Part shown: positions 1 through 25,848 of the stretch, in pieces
How the letters are laid out: every line of letters begins with the position of its first letter
Numbering within the stretch: position 1 is the first letter of the stretch
Assembly (NCBI GenBank): GCA_009746045.1
Contig: RPFO01000667.1
Span: 1,392,252-1,454,251, forward strand
DNA length: 62,000 nucleotides
From: Mesostigma viride
Taxonomy: Eukaryota; Streptophyta; Mesostigmatophyceae; Mesostigmatales; Mesostigmataceae
Direction of reading: 5' to 3'
Notes under the pieces: model-generated
The model's database searches: none
The model's input: only the letters and a program-made list of their open reading frames with translations
Told to the model about the DNA's origin: nothing
Program-made: the position numbers and the translations under genes

Positions 1-108
1 TCCTAGATAGAATCACGCTTGCGTTCATAGTTGCACACGTCCTATCCAAATTACCCTTTCTCCTACAACTTCTGGTTATTCTCATGCCCCCCCCCCCCCT
101 CCCGCCAG

Positions 109-9660
<9,552 letters not shown>

Positions 9661-9813
9661 CGTGATTGGGTCGAGATTTAAGTGGAACGCACACATATGA
9701 TCGCGAACATGTGTATGGACTATCGGGCCCATGCAATCGCGGGTCGGTGAAACGAAGTGTGCGTGGAGATTCAAATATGTGAGCCCTTCTGTGCCTTCAA
9801 CATGGGTTGCTCA

Positions 9814-9818
9814 TGTAA
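9814..9818 (+). terminator. TGTAA polyadenylation signal candidate
   Basis: TGTAA lies 154 bp after the golgin stop codon, at a normal 3' UTR distance. TGTAA is the usual chlorophyte poly(A) signal. An AATAAA 50 bp further (about 9864) is an alternative. Confidence 0.45.
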
Positions 9819-9952
9819 TGCGCCTTGACTGTAGTGGCTGCAATTTGAAAGGTGCAGTTGAACAATAAAGTGAATAGTAAAGGGACAAGCGCTAGGTGCT
9901 CCGATAACTTGTTGACCCGTGGTGGCACGTCAACACCCGTGGTGGCACGTCC

Positions 9953-10066
9953 AGTAAGTATGTAAGTACTTGCGTATCATGCGCCAAGGCATGCCACGAA
10001 GTAATACGCAAATCGCATTAGAAAAATAATTAAAGAATGATCGTCTGCTTCATGCCCCAACTCATG
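9953..10066 (-). mobile_element. 5'-truncated LINE 3' end
   Basis: About 110 bp match the 3' end of the minus-strand LINE at 14394-14510: a (TTAC)n-type tail, then on the plus strand CTTGCGTATCATGCGCCAAG and ATTAGAAAAATAATTA. Only the tail and the last 100 bp are present, as in a 5'-truncated insertion. Just upstream, CCCGTGGTGGCACGTC occurs twice in tandem (9917-9952). Confidence 0.7.
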
Positions 10067-10499
10067 CCAAATCACCACCCGTGGACTTCCCGGGATAGAC
10101 TAGGCATTAAAAATTAAATCAAATCAGACATATCTCCGTTGGGAGTACATGTAGCACATATCCCTGAGAAGGGGCACACGGCTTTTAATACATTCTGGGC
10201 TACTTCCTGCAAGGGTAGGGTGTAAACTACACCTGCTCTGGGTGCACTAAGTGCACCTGCACCTCTATGTATTCCAGCTGCTAAGGTGCGGGTATAGGGT
10301 GGAAGATCATCATGGCTAAACAATGGCTAGGGCATGGCGTCTCAGCAGATCGAGAGTAGCTCTCTGCATAGGCAGGGCTAATGGCTAAAGTCTTAAAATG
10401 CATCATCCGTGGGGAGTCCCATTATAGCAACACAATCGCATAGGCATGGGCCACTTGCTAAGATAAGCCTGACTAATCTACCCTATACCAAGGAGACAA

Positions 10500-10750
10500 C
10501 CAGCTATACTGCTATATTCCCTAGACTGGGATTGCTGGGGTGGCAGGGGGCGCCGGTGCCAGGGATTGTGCATGGTTGACGTGGATGACCGCCCCCCTCC
10601 AGTGTACCAGTTTCCCCCTTGCGGTCTGCCGGAGCTGGAGGGTAGGTCGGCCATAGCTCCCGTCGCCGCTATTGCTGTGCCAGGGTCAAGTCGTCGTCCA
10701 GCGTGCAGGAAGTCCCCGAGAGCTTCTTGCGGCATTTAAGAAACAACAGC
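10500..10750 (-). pseudogene. LINE ORF1, C-terminal part
   Basis: The minus-strand text CTLDDDLTLAQQ, a stop, then RRRELW aligns with TLDDDLTPAQQQQRRDLW of the plus-strand ORF1 at 13939-13992. This is the C-terminal nucleic-acid-binding region typical of L1-type ORF1 proteins. An in-frame stop and later frameshifts make it non-functional. It ends at the TTAA where the DNA element 10755-12475 begins. Confidence 0.6.
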
Positions 10751-10754
10751 TTAA

Positions 10755-12475
10755 CCCTTAAATGGTGTCAACTGGAACCACCAGAACGGACTGAGTATGG
10801 GTATCTTAGTAAGTATGAGAGTATCTAGCCAAATAACATTTTCTGGCCCACCCTTGGAACCAAGGATGCTTTTATATCAAATAACTTTGGGGTCATGTCA
10901 TTGGTCACATATCTATGCCCCACAGCTGCTATAAATAGCACCCCCCCCAAGGGGGTACGGTGCAGATGGGGTTCAAGAGATATATAATGCAATATGGACC
11001 ATTTCTCAAAATCTGATGACCCTGGCCCTTTGAGGGGAGTTAAAGATAATCACAGGCATGCCATAGATGCATTCACAACATGACATGCCATAGAACTGCA
11101 CAGGCTAGCTAGCATACAGCCCAAAATAGCTCAGACCGTTATAACGGGTGCACTTATTTTGGGGTGTTTTGCTAGCACTACCGTATGGGCATTCAATTCC
11201 AACGTGGTACAAAACATCATAGATGGCCACACATGGATTCCCAAACACATTTCCAGCTTAAAAATCACAACAGCATGCTATACAACAAGTATAAAGCTTG
11301 TGCCAAGGCCCAAAACCAAGCGTAGAAGGGGTTCACAAGGAGCTACATTGTCAATGCATCCAACACACTATAAAGCAATTCCAATGATTGGCAATGATAG
11401 AAAAAACAAAAGAACTAACCTGGTTATGCTTCCATGCAAGCAGGCCCCGGCCATTCATGTTTCTTGCATGCATGCACTATGGACGCACAAGCAGAAGGAT
11501 AACTTGGGCCAGCAAACCAAGAAGCAATGCCTAGAGCTGGCCAGAAAACCACTTGTCTCGCTATGTCTGTGCAGGGAAAAGCATCCCGTTATCAAGCCCA
11601 CCATGTTTTGAGACAATAACAAACGCTACTTCACTGGTTTCGTTGAAGCCTCAGCTAATAGCAATCAAATCTGGTCCAAAAGCTGCGTGACATAGTGGTA
11701 TTCCCCAACCATCACAAGCGAACGCGTACAAGCACTAAAGCAACAAAACGACAAGCAAAAACCATCGATTACATGTCTAAAACTAGTTTCTAAACGATAG
11801 GACGACTTGGTACTGTAATGTATAAACGCTAACATGTTAATACGTACCAGGTCGAAACTGCAGATTACCTGCTGTGCGGGAGCCATCACTCCCACCTCAC
11901 GGACACAGCCTCGAACCTTTCCTGGCCGTCATCGCTAATAAAACGTGTCAAGAATAACGTAACAAGTTTATCCACGCGCAAATACATGGACGTTTGCTTC
12001 CGAACAACAGGTAGCATACGCACTGTCACAGCCTGGCCGCTGACAGGATCTGCTGCACCGATTAGAACCTAGAGACATACTTGCGCACATCCAGACGCTT
12101 CACGGCCAGAGATATAACCTTTCTAGCAATCGAGGATAATGACTACAAATTTTGAGTTCGAAATTCCAAGCCATGCTCTCGTACCAGTCATTTGCCTGCA
12201 CCGCCATAGCCGCGGACGTCAATTATTTTCACTCACGTCGGTCCCGTTTGACCATGGTACCCCCCCAACTTTGATTGAGTATATCTCCCTGGCCAGTTGT
12301 CCAAAGTACGGTCTGAATAGTGCCAGGCATAGAGTACGTCTAGATCTATCGATCCCCCCAGGTTTGACCGTTAAATTATTTTTGGCGCGGCGCCTGGTTC
12401 TGCCACAAACTCAGTCCGTTAGAGTGGTAGGACTTCAACTGGAGCCACGAAAACGGACTCAGTACCATTTAAGGG
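10755..12475 (+). mobile_element. Non-autonomous TTAA-flanked DNA element (piggyBac-like termini), 1721 bp
   Basis: Flanking TTAA at 10751-10754 and 12476-12479. Inverted ends CCCTTAAATGGT are perfect over 12 bp, with a subterminal GAACGGACTGAGT counterpart near each end. TTAA target duplication with CCC-starting ends is the piggyBac signature. No transposase is present. Its interior matches 45262-46700 and 50130-50774. It interrupts a LINE ORF1. Confidence 0.8.
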
Positions 12476-12479
12476 TTAA

Positions 12480-13060
12480 TTATCCGCCATGTACTTAAAG
12501 GTGAGGAGCAGGGGAGCCGGGCCAGCCTTACCCCGCGCGCAGGGGAGGCGGACAGCCGACATCCGCAGCTCACCAGTGAGTAAGTTGCATGGGGGTAAGA
12601 ATGTCGCGCTTAAACGCTATGGCAAGAGACTCCGAGTCCTCACCTGCCGGCTGGTCGAAGTGCTTGACGATGACATTGTGGCTGCACTTGGTGAGGTCGG
12701 CCTCCTCGCCGAGGTCGAGCGCTTGTTGCTTGAGCTGTGCCGCGATGGTGGAGGCGGTGGAGGTGGTGTGGTGCTTCATGCAGCATGTCCGCCCAGGTCT
12801 GCCGGGGTGGGAGGAGCATCGGCGGCGGGGCCAGCAGATGCTGGCGGGGCGGCAATGTCCTTCACCGCCTGGGTGGTACGTGAGGCCTGCAGTGTTTTGC
12901 AGGCACTCAATGGCAATGGCGTTGTCGTGGAGGCCGCTAAGTGTCGATGTCGAGGAGCTGGGCCTTCATGTCGGCGGTGGAGGTGGAGGCGGCAGTGGAG
13001 GTGGAGGCGAGGAGGGTGGAGGTGGAGGTGACGGTGGTGGAAAGGTGAGGGAGCTCAGCT
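12480..13060 (-). pseudogene. LINE ORF1, N-terminal part
   Basis: On the minus strand a Ser/Thr-rich start leads to VIVKHFDQPAGEDSESLA, which parallels LVLRRFPQKPGETATSLA of the plus-strand ORF1 (13696-13749). Both belong to the same ORF1 family. A TAG and a frameshift lie in the N-terminal part. The segment stops at the TTAA target site at 12476. Confidence 0.55.
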
Positions 13061-13360
13061 GAGCCAGCATGCTGCCCATTGTGGCATTGCTGCCACATCT
13101 GCTGCGAGGGGATTCACGTGCTGCTGGAGGGCTTCCGTAAGGATGGAGCGGAATGTGGGTGCGGAAATAGAAGGAGCCCAGATCTCGCCATCAGAGTGCA
13201 TGAGAAGGGAGCAGAGGATGCATGTGCTAGAGTCGGGGGCGGGGTTTGGGCCACTCCGTCACATAGGTGAGGGGAGACCATGTACCGTCTTGGAGGATTA
13301 GGCTAGATTAATTAATTAATTCATTAATAGATAGGCTAGATAGATAGATAGGCTAGATAT

Positions 13361-13414
13361 GGGCTACATTTACTCCCAACGGAGTTATGTTACAATTCAA
13401 TTCAATGCAATCAA
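13361..13414 (+). mobile_element. Very short LINE 3' tip
   Basis: GGGCTACATTTACTCCCAAC, GGAGTTATGTTAC and an (AATTC)n tail match the reverse complement of 60240-60285. Only the terminal hairpin ACTCCCAACGGAGT and tail are present. AATT and GATA short repeats precede it (13309-13358). Confidence 0.6.
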
Positions 13415-13545
13415 GAAGTTGTGCTGGTGCATTGGATCACCCATGGCACAGGCTTGACATCGCAAGGACCCAAGTATATATAAAAGTATAAATACTTACA
13501 TGGGAGCGAAGGCACCCAATACAACATAAACAAAGACAAACCTAA

Positions 13546-14106
13546 CAAGAGATCTCCTACGCGGACCTGCTGTGGTCAGCGACCGCCTCAACCACTGACG
13601 CCATTGCCACGAAGCTCCAGGAGCTGGAGGACCGGCCACCGCCAGGCCAAGCAACGGGCCGGAGGCCACCGACCGCGCTCGCCGCGAGTGCCGAGCACTT
13701 GGTGCTGCGTCGTTTCCCCCAGAAGCCAGGTGAGACGGCAACCTCCCTTGCCGACGAGCTCAAGAACCAGCTCCTTACCCTCATGGGCCTGGTAGGTGAG
13801 GTAGAACTGCGTGGGTGCCACCGCCTTCCCCACTCACGGGCCAAGGCGGCTCCCCCGCCAGTCCTGCACACCTTCCCCTCCCCTGAGGACAAGCAGCGGT
13901 TCCTCTCTCATCGCAAGCGGTTGCACGACCTCACCTGAACGCTGGACGACGACCTGACCCCCGCGCAGCAGCAGCAGCGCCGCGACCTGTGGCCTGAATA
14001 CCTCCCCCACAAGCAGGACCCCCAGAAGCCCAAGGTCTACTGGAGGGGCGGGGACCTGATGATCAACCACGAGATGTGCATGGTCGCCCCCTGCGGGCTA
14101 GAATAG
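13546..14106 (+). pseudogene. LINE ORF1 (L1-type) with one internal stop
   Basis: An open frame from 13546 has a Lys/Glu-rich start, LVLRRFPQKPGETATSLADE, a VLHTFPSPEDKQRFLSHRKR block and TLDDDLTPAQQQQRRDLW, ending in TAG at 14104-14106. L1-type ORF1 proteins bind element RNA. The TGA at 13936-13938 replaces a Cys codon (TGC) kept in the minus-strand homologue, so it looks like one recent nonsense change. No upstream ATG is visible. The 3' UTR follows directly, with no ORF2. Confidence 0.7.
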
Positions 14107-14393
14107 CCCTAGCTTGAACCATTGATAGTCACTGCCGCCATGGCAGCCATGCCTAGAATGTTTGCCTATAGCCTAGCCATCATACCTAGTCACGTGCCCC
14201 ACTAACGCACGGTACACAACCAGCCATAGCCTTAGCTCAGCCTTTGTACAGCCATGCTACGCCCTGGCTATGATCAGATTACTTGCCCACGCTCCTTGTT
14301 ATGATATGCTCACATGGGTCTTACTGCACCCACCGCATTTGCCGGATCGTTTATCGTGTCCGATTGCAGCTGTGGCATGCCTCTGGCATGAAG

Positions 14394-16984
14394 TAAGTAA
14401 GTAAGTACTTGCGTGTCATGCGCAAAGGCATGCCACGGAGTACTATGCTAATCTCATTAGAAAAATAATTACACAAAAGTTTAAACAAATATCGTCTGCA
14501 TCATCCCCCAACCGTTAACTGCACTAGTAGATGGGGATGTAATCCTCATCCGAGCTGTCCTCTACTGTAATGGCAGACGAGGCGGTAGTATAGCGGCTAT
14601 CCTCAGGACCAATAACCTCCACCTGCGGACTTCCACCCTGGCTAGCAACGGGCCGCGGGGCCCGTGGGGAGAAAACAGGAGCATACCCCTCGGGAAGGTG
14701 CTTATCGCAGATGGCAGCCCATTTCTCCTTGTCAATCATGCGGGCGCGGAGTACGGATAGTCCCGGAAGCCCTACATCTTCAAGCAGTTGTGTCACATAG
14801 GTCCGGGTCGCGCCGCGCCGGTGCCCGGCGCGCGCAAGTTTGACAGTGGGTTGCGATGGGACAAGGGGACTCTGCCATAGGAGGAGGTGTCTACCTGGTT
14901 GGCCCGTCTTAAGCCCCCCGGCAGGGCCCACATCGGTATTCACCTCAGTCTGTGCGGGCAAGATGGCCGGCAAAGAGGAGGAGGCGGTGTCGGATGGTGG
15001 TGACAAGAGGGAGCTCGCAGTAGAGCTTGGCCCGGGTGCGGCGTTCTTGGTAGCGGACGCCGAGGATATGACGGAGCATTCGAGTGACGGTGCCGTCAAG
15101 CTGCTGGCTCAGCGCCTGGTCCAGGGTCCACGCCTCGCAGCCATAAAGGAGGATGCTGATGACAAGGGCCTTCAATGAACAGAATGCGCTTGCGTCGCTC
15201 ACTCAGGTAGCGACAGGTCCAGAACCTGTCGAGGCGGCGGAGGGCCGCCCAGGCCTGGCCAATGCGGGTGTTGATGTCGTCGGCCGTGGAGGGAAGCCAG
15301 CTGCCAAGGAGCTTGAAGCGAGTCGCCGGGGGGACGGGGCTGCCGTAGTCCAGCGAGAGGAGGGTGGGTGGGGCTATCCCAGCAGGGAAGCCGATGGCCA
15401 TGACCTCCGTTTTCTTGCTGATCATAAGCCCCACCGCCCGCGCTTCCAGTGATAAGCTGTCTAGCCACAGTCAAGGGCTGACTCCGGGGTTTCCACGAGT
15501 GTCGTGTCATCAGCGTAGATCAGATCGCTCAGGCGGTAGGGTGGGTCAACCCCGCCGTAGCTGGCGTACTCCGTGACCTCGATCCCCGGCGGGCGCCCCT
15601 CCACCCGGGCGAAGCGGGCTTGTGCACGCCGCATAATATAGTCCACCATAATGATGAATAGATATGGGGAGAGCACACAGCCCTGCCACACCCCGGTGTG
15701 CAGGGGGGACGCCGCGGAGTGACGCCGTCGGCGGTACGGACCTGGGCTTGGGACCCTTCATAGAACTGGCGGATGATCTCAACGATGTACGATGGGACAC
15801 GGAACAGGTGAAGGACCACCCACAGGGCGTCCCATATAACCGTATCGAATGCCTTGGTGTAATCCACGAAGATCAATAGCAATGGCAAGAGGCCGGGGGC
15901 CAGGCGGCCCACTTCCTCGATCAGGCGGCGCGCGGTAATAGTGACCATAACACAATTGCGACCAACACGGAAGCCCATCTGGGACTCACCTAGGTGGGGA
16001 TCGAGGCTGGCGCGCATGCGGTTCAGCAGGAGACGCATGAAGACTTTCAGCACGCAGCTTTGGATCGAGGCATACGCCGCGGTAGTTGCCGGTATCCGCG
16101 GCGGACCCCTTGCCCTTGTAGAGCATGACCCGGACAGCGGTCTTCCAATACGTCGGCGGGGGGAGGCCATCTCGTAGAATCCGGTTGCAAACACCCCGGA
16201 GGAAAGGCTCAAGCTCAGGCATCTTAACCACCTCGATCCGGTGAAATATTGTCCACTCCCATGGCAGCATCATTGCGGAGGGTGGAGATGGCAGAAGCCC
16301 ATTCCTGGGGAGTCCACTCGTTGTGGGGGCCGTCAACCAGGGGGCCGGAGAGCGGTGGGACCAGGTAGTCCGTCTCGCTGGTGGGCCGGCCTGCGGGGGC
16401 TCAATGGGGCCGCCTCGGCTGGCCGCAGGGCGTGCAGCTGCAGCGGGGTCAAGCGGGGGGGGCGGGCCAGGGGCCCCCGATAGTTTGGCCTGGGAGCTGA
16501 ACCAAATCTCAAGGCGTTCACTGGGGGTGCCTGGGATGTCAGCCCGTTGCGTTTCCCGGCGTCCGGTGAGACGGTCGAGAGAGCGCCAGGCCGCCTTGTG
16601 CTGGTTGGCGGCCGTGTGGCGATTGATTTCGGCGGCAAGTGTCTCCACCTCCTCCGCATGTGCGGCAGTATATGCTTGAGTAAGCCGTTCCTGGTACGGG
16701 TACAGGTCCTCCCCGCGGCGGCGGGCCTGCGCTAGCGCCAGCCGGGCGGCAACCACCCGGGCGTCGTGCAGGTAGAGCGGGGCTGGTCGGGCGCGGGGTT
16801 GCTCGGGGAGAAGCTTAGAGCCAAGCTCCACCGATCGATCGCATGAACAGTTCGTAGGGTGGCGTGAGATCTACACCGCGATCTGCGTCCAGGTACATCA
16901 AGGGTTGCGCGTCCACGAAGGCAGACCTGATTGCATCGCGGCGTATCTCATCCGCTGACCACTTCTCCCTGCGCCCACGGACGG
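14394..16984 (-). mobile_element. 5'-truncated LINE with RT domain, 9-bp target duplication
   Basis: The element lies between direct repeats GGCATGAAG (14385-14393 and 16985-16993) and has a (TTAC)n 3' tail at its low-coordinate end. It inserted in the 3' UTR of the plus-strand LINE; the uninterrupted order is visible at 30360-30385. The endonuclease region is missing, as in a 5'-truncated copy. Confidence 0.9.
14521..16984 (-). pseudogene. LINE ORF2: reverse transcriptase and C-terminal region, frameshifted
   Basis: Segments in different minus-strand frames, in order: linker (16980-16260), thumb-side lead with MLYKGKG and NYRGVCL (about 16150-16080), RT motif A FVDYTKAFDTVIW (about 15870), a GCVLSP-type block, RT motif C LIYADDTTL (about 15520), and a C-terminal part with ILLYGCEAWTLDQALSQQL and LGVRYQERRTRAKLY (15150-15000). 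It ends at a stop at 14523-14521. The domain order suits an RTE/CR1-type LINE, clade uncertain. At least five frame changes make it inactive. Confidence 0.8.
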
Positions 16985-17098
16985 GGCATGAAGGAGAAAG
17001 GGGGTCTCTGCCCTTTCTTCCTGTTGTGCACACACAGGGATTAAAAGCACTCCGTGGTGCTCCGTGACTCCCCAACGGGAGCACGAGCTTAATTAATT

Positions 17099-18399
17099 AA
17101 TTAACAAGAGATACCACGACAATTTAATAACTACAGCCGGCATGGGACACCCCAAGTATATATACGTGTACCTTGCATAGGTGTCTCGTCGATCTAGAGC
17201 TGTACTCACTGCATAATATCAGCTTGTTTAGCTCGATCATTTGATGGAACTGAAACAGTATGCCAAAAACATGGAATATTGAAACGACTGAACATTGAAA
17301 GCAAGCTGGTTCCAGCAAACCAAAAGCCGGGGTGAATTCGCTGCACCCAAACAGAACTTGATTTGATTTCATATACACCAGCTTTGAAACACACCTTCTT
17401 CACAAGTGTTCAAAATGGAAGCGGAGTACCTCTGTTTCAAGGTGGAAAGGTGGGAATGTGGACATCACGCAAAAGCCATTCCTGCCAGCCAGCACTTCAA
17501 CTGTGCATGTTTGACGACAAAGCAGCCCTGGTTTCCCCGCAAGAACTTGATGTCCAGTCTGCAAGGCAATAATGAATCCAGTTTCAAAACAGTGTATTGC
17601 AGCTTAGGTAGCCATGGTTAAATTTGCCTGCTTACAAGGACAGGGATTCCCACACATTCTCAACAGTCCGAAACTAATGGCAGCCTGCGCGTAGCGGTCT
17701 CCGTGGACTTGTACCACCAGGCTTGCCACGCAATCCTAGGGGTCTGCAGTGCATTTCATGCACAAATTACATAGTCATGCATGTACAACGCTTCGCCAGG
17801 TCAACCCCGGTGGGGGTAGCACAAAACTACTTTAAAGTGACATGCCGTACATCCCGTTCCACGCGTCCTATCCGCACCCGTACCAGCGCGAGTAGCCAAT
17901 GTTGCCAATGCCACCAACAAGTACCAGGGGCTGCTGTGTCACATGCGCATGCCCATCATCACGCCCAGCAGGTACTCGATTGTCGCTACACTATCGCAAA
18001 GTCACCCCACATCCAAAAGCTTATGCATCATACTGGTAGCCACGACGCGACCGGGCCACCACCACCTGCATACGAAGGTACACACTACAGTGCACATACG
18101 AGACAGCATAACCCCGATCCTTTGGGGGACTCACCCAATGGCCAGAGGCACACAAAGAAAGGAATATATTTGAGTGCTCCTCCCCCAACCATCCATAATC
18201 CATGCAGCCAGCCAAGGCCCACCACCCAAGGCATAGCGAGCCCCGCAAATCCCCCGATCACTGCCCCACGACGAGGAAAGTTGTAGTTTCTCAGGCCGCC
18301 CTATTCAGGGTACCCAGGCGCAGCCCAATAATCGCTCTATTCACCAAGCCATCAATCCCTTCGTCTGAGGGCTCACTGGGGGCGGGGCTCCACTTGCTG
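17099..18399. other. Intergenic stretch, nothing recognised
   Basis: No coding signal, LTR, TIR pair or LINE tail could be recognised. Short open frames on both strands (for example 17206-17403 and 17723-18286) have no family features and no splice context. It may be old transposon DNA or the 3' flank of the PPR-SMR gene. Confidence 0.4.
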
Positions 18400-18728
18400 A
18401 AGAAGCAAACCGAGACCAACTATTGGGGAAGCAAACCGAAGCCAACTATTGGGAAACAAACTGGAGCAAACTCTTGGGAAACAAACTGGGGCAAACTACT
18501 GAGAAGCGAAATAGATCAAAATATTGGGAAACAAACTGAAGCAAACTATTGGGAAGCAAACTGGAGCAAACTCTTAGGAAGCAAACCGAAGCCAACTCTT
18601 GGGAGACAAACTGGAGCAAACTCTTGGGAAACAAACTGGAGCAAACTCTTGGGGAAACAAACTGGAGCAAACTATTGGGAAGCAAACTGGAGCAAATCAC
18701 TACGAAGCGAACATCAGCAAATTTAAAG
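18400..18728 (+). repeat. 25-bp minisatellite, 13 units
   Basis: The unit is GGAAGCAAACTGGAGCAAAC plus TATTG, with variants GGAAACAAACTGG and CAAACTCTTG. Copies are contiguous and diverge gradually at the ends. Short ORFs on both strands here are repeat artefacts. Confidence 0.9.
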
Positions 18729-18892
18729 ATGATACCCGAACCAAATTAATTAGAAAGCAAAGCATGAATGAAAACATCTTCGAGCTGCGGCCAAGATGAG
18801 CGCGAAGATATGCTCATTCAATCTTTGCTTCCTACTTCAAATTGCTTGGGTTTCATCACAGATTGGCTAAAGATTGCTCCAGTACATGAATA

Positions 18893-18966
18893 TATAAATC
18901 TACGCGCTCACCTCGGCCGCAGCTGCTGCGACATTCGCGTCTGCAATGGCCCTGCGACCTCGCCCC
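18893..18966 (-). repeat. Relic copy of the PPR-SMR last exon end and following GTGAGCGC
   Basis: GCGCTCACCTCGGCCGCAGC, TGCTGCGACATTCGCGTCTG and CAATGG (plus-strand text) match 19028-19085, the end of the last exon and the bases after it. The copy lies about 110 bp beyond on the gene's strand and lacks a short internal segment. It is the same kind of border duplication as in the golgin gene. Confidence 0.75.
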
Positions 18967-19029
18967 CCTGCCCCTCTCAGATCCCTAGCTAGCTAGTGGA
19001 AGCAGGCATGGAAGGCTCTCTACAAGCGC

Positions 19030-24538
<5,509 letters not shown>

Positions 24539-24831
24539 TGCGATGGCATACCTAGTCTAGTATCTCTCCTTGATAAACGGCAAGCCTTCTTCCGTGATCG
24601 CGCCTTTGCCTCGTCCGACCTTCCTTCTGACTCCATCCTTCACAAGGAATTCGCCTGATGGAACCTGAGATTACTGGGAAAGCTACCACGGCCATCCATG
24701 GTCTCCCCGGCAGCGATTGTGCAACAGACTCGGGCACGACGCGACATTAATCACGCGCAGGTAAACAATCATCTGTTCCGAGGAAGGGCTCGATGAAGCC
24801 TGAGGCAGGGCCGAGCTCATAACCATCGCGT

Positions 24832-25303
24832 CACGTGTACCCATCGCGTCACGTGACCGACGCCCGCTGATTCCGTCACGCTGCGAGGAGGGGTGGCATG
24901 CCCGGGCAAAATTTCCTGGAACCGCGGTACCAGAGAGGGTTGTCCCAGGGGCCGACGGTGGTGGATTTTCGCGGGGCCCATGGTTAACCACGGGGCTTGA
25001 GGGTCAAAAACTTGCCGGTGGCGGTTCGTGGGCCCTGGGCGATCAGAACCGTGGTTTACTAGAGCCCAGTAGAAACCTGCCACGTGTATTATGTTAGACC
25101 AGGGCTGTACGTCACGCCATGAGGTTGGCTCAGGACCGTGGTAGCCTATGGACCAGTAGAAGTATGCCACGTGGATAATGTTGTAGGTACTGTACCTGTG
25201 CCTGCCACGTGGCTTTTCCTGGCCGCCACGTGCAAAGTCACTTGAACCATCAGGCGCATGCCACGTGTGCATGTGGGTTTGTTTTGAGGGTTGTTGCCAC
25301 GTG
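24832..25303 (+). promoter_or_regulatory. Cluster of eight CACGTG (G-box) palindromes
   Basis: CACGTG occurs at 24832, 24850, 25081, 25168, 25206, 25227, 25262 and 25298, several as CCACGTGG. Chance expectation is about 0.1 in this length. The cluster lies 290-765 bp upstream of the PPR-SMR start codon and before the retroelement at 25748. In plants CACGTG binds bHLH and bZIP factors, often light-linked. Some copies arose by local duplication (GCCACGTG...TAATGTT at 25078 and 25166). It may be the PPR-SMR promoter or part of the neighbouring element. Confidence 0.5.
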
Positions 25304-25444
25304 GCAGAATACTGTAGTACGGAGAGAGCACAATAGTAGTAGAAAGTTCAGTTTAGTGGGTAGTACTATGGATAGTTACCGCAAATAGGAGTCCGAGGGG
25401 TTAACCATAGTACCGGCTCTCGGGCTTCCCGGCGGCGGCCGGCG

Positions 25445-25476
25445 GGTACCACGGTCCTGGACGCTACCGTGGTACC
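25445..25476 (+). repeat. Perfect inverted repeat, 11-bp arms
   Basis: GGTACCACGGT and ACCGTGGTACC are separated by 10 bases. Related ACCACGG/CCGTGGT motifs recur at about 24920, 24990, 25050 and 25135, so a palindromic ACCGTGGT element is spread over this upstream region. Confidence 0.7.
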
Positions 25477-25747
25477 AGCAGCGTTGGGTGCCGGTTGCGG
25501 TCCACGCGTCATGGTTGGACCGCGGGCCCGGCCTTTTTTGTCTGGCGGTGGTGGTTTTTGTGAGCGCGGACCCTTGGATGGATGCCACCCCTCCTCACGC
25601 TGCGTATTTTGTGAGCTAACGCTCGTATTATCTTGTGTTACATGGTGCATTAGGGACAGGGTACTCCCCGCTAGATTTTAGAAAAAATTTGAAAATATAT
25701 ATTTCTTGCACACGTCACCCCCCTCCCCCTTGCTGAGGAGCTTTTTC

Positions 25748-25753
25748 TATAAA
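25748..25753 (+). promoter_or_regulatory. TATA box of the DIRS-like retroelement
   Basis: TATAAA lies in a pyrimidine/purine-rich context 96 bp before the first ATG (25849) of the gag-like region. Confidence 0.5.
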
Positions 25754-25848
25754 GGGGGAGGGGGATGGCGGTGAGCCTACCCGTTTTCTTGACTCGAAAC
25801 TCGTGACGCAGTAATGCCTAGGTAATAACGGCGTCAATAAAACAACCA

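Larger units (their letters stand above)
10105..13060 (-). mobile_element. ORF1-only LINE, minus strand, split by a TTAA element
   Basis: Read on the minus strand: an ORF1 N-terminal part (about 13050-12480), a DNA element (10755-12475), the ORF1 C-terminal part (10750-10500), then directly a 3' UTR of about 390 bp ending in the hairpin CTCCCAACGGAG (about 10135) and an AT-rich tail. No endonuclease or RT follows ORF1. The 3' UTR is shared with 43470-43870 and 60266-60600. Confidence 0.65.
13546..17098 (+). mobile_element. ORF1-only LINE, plus strand, split by a second LINE
   Basis: ORF1 (13546-14106) is followed by a 3' UTR at 14107-14393 that resumes at 16994 and ends with CTCCCCAACGGGAGCACGAG and a (TTAA)n tail near 17098. 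The same uninterrupted 3' UTR stands at 30143-30509. The element therefore goes from ORF1 straight to 3' UTR apart from the later insertion 14394-16984. Confidence 0.75.

Noticed and set aside
17206-18286. Small genes between 17.2 and 18.3 kb
   Set aside because: Short frames on both strands without domains, splice context or codon bias.
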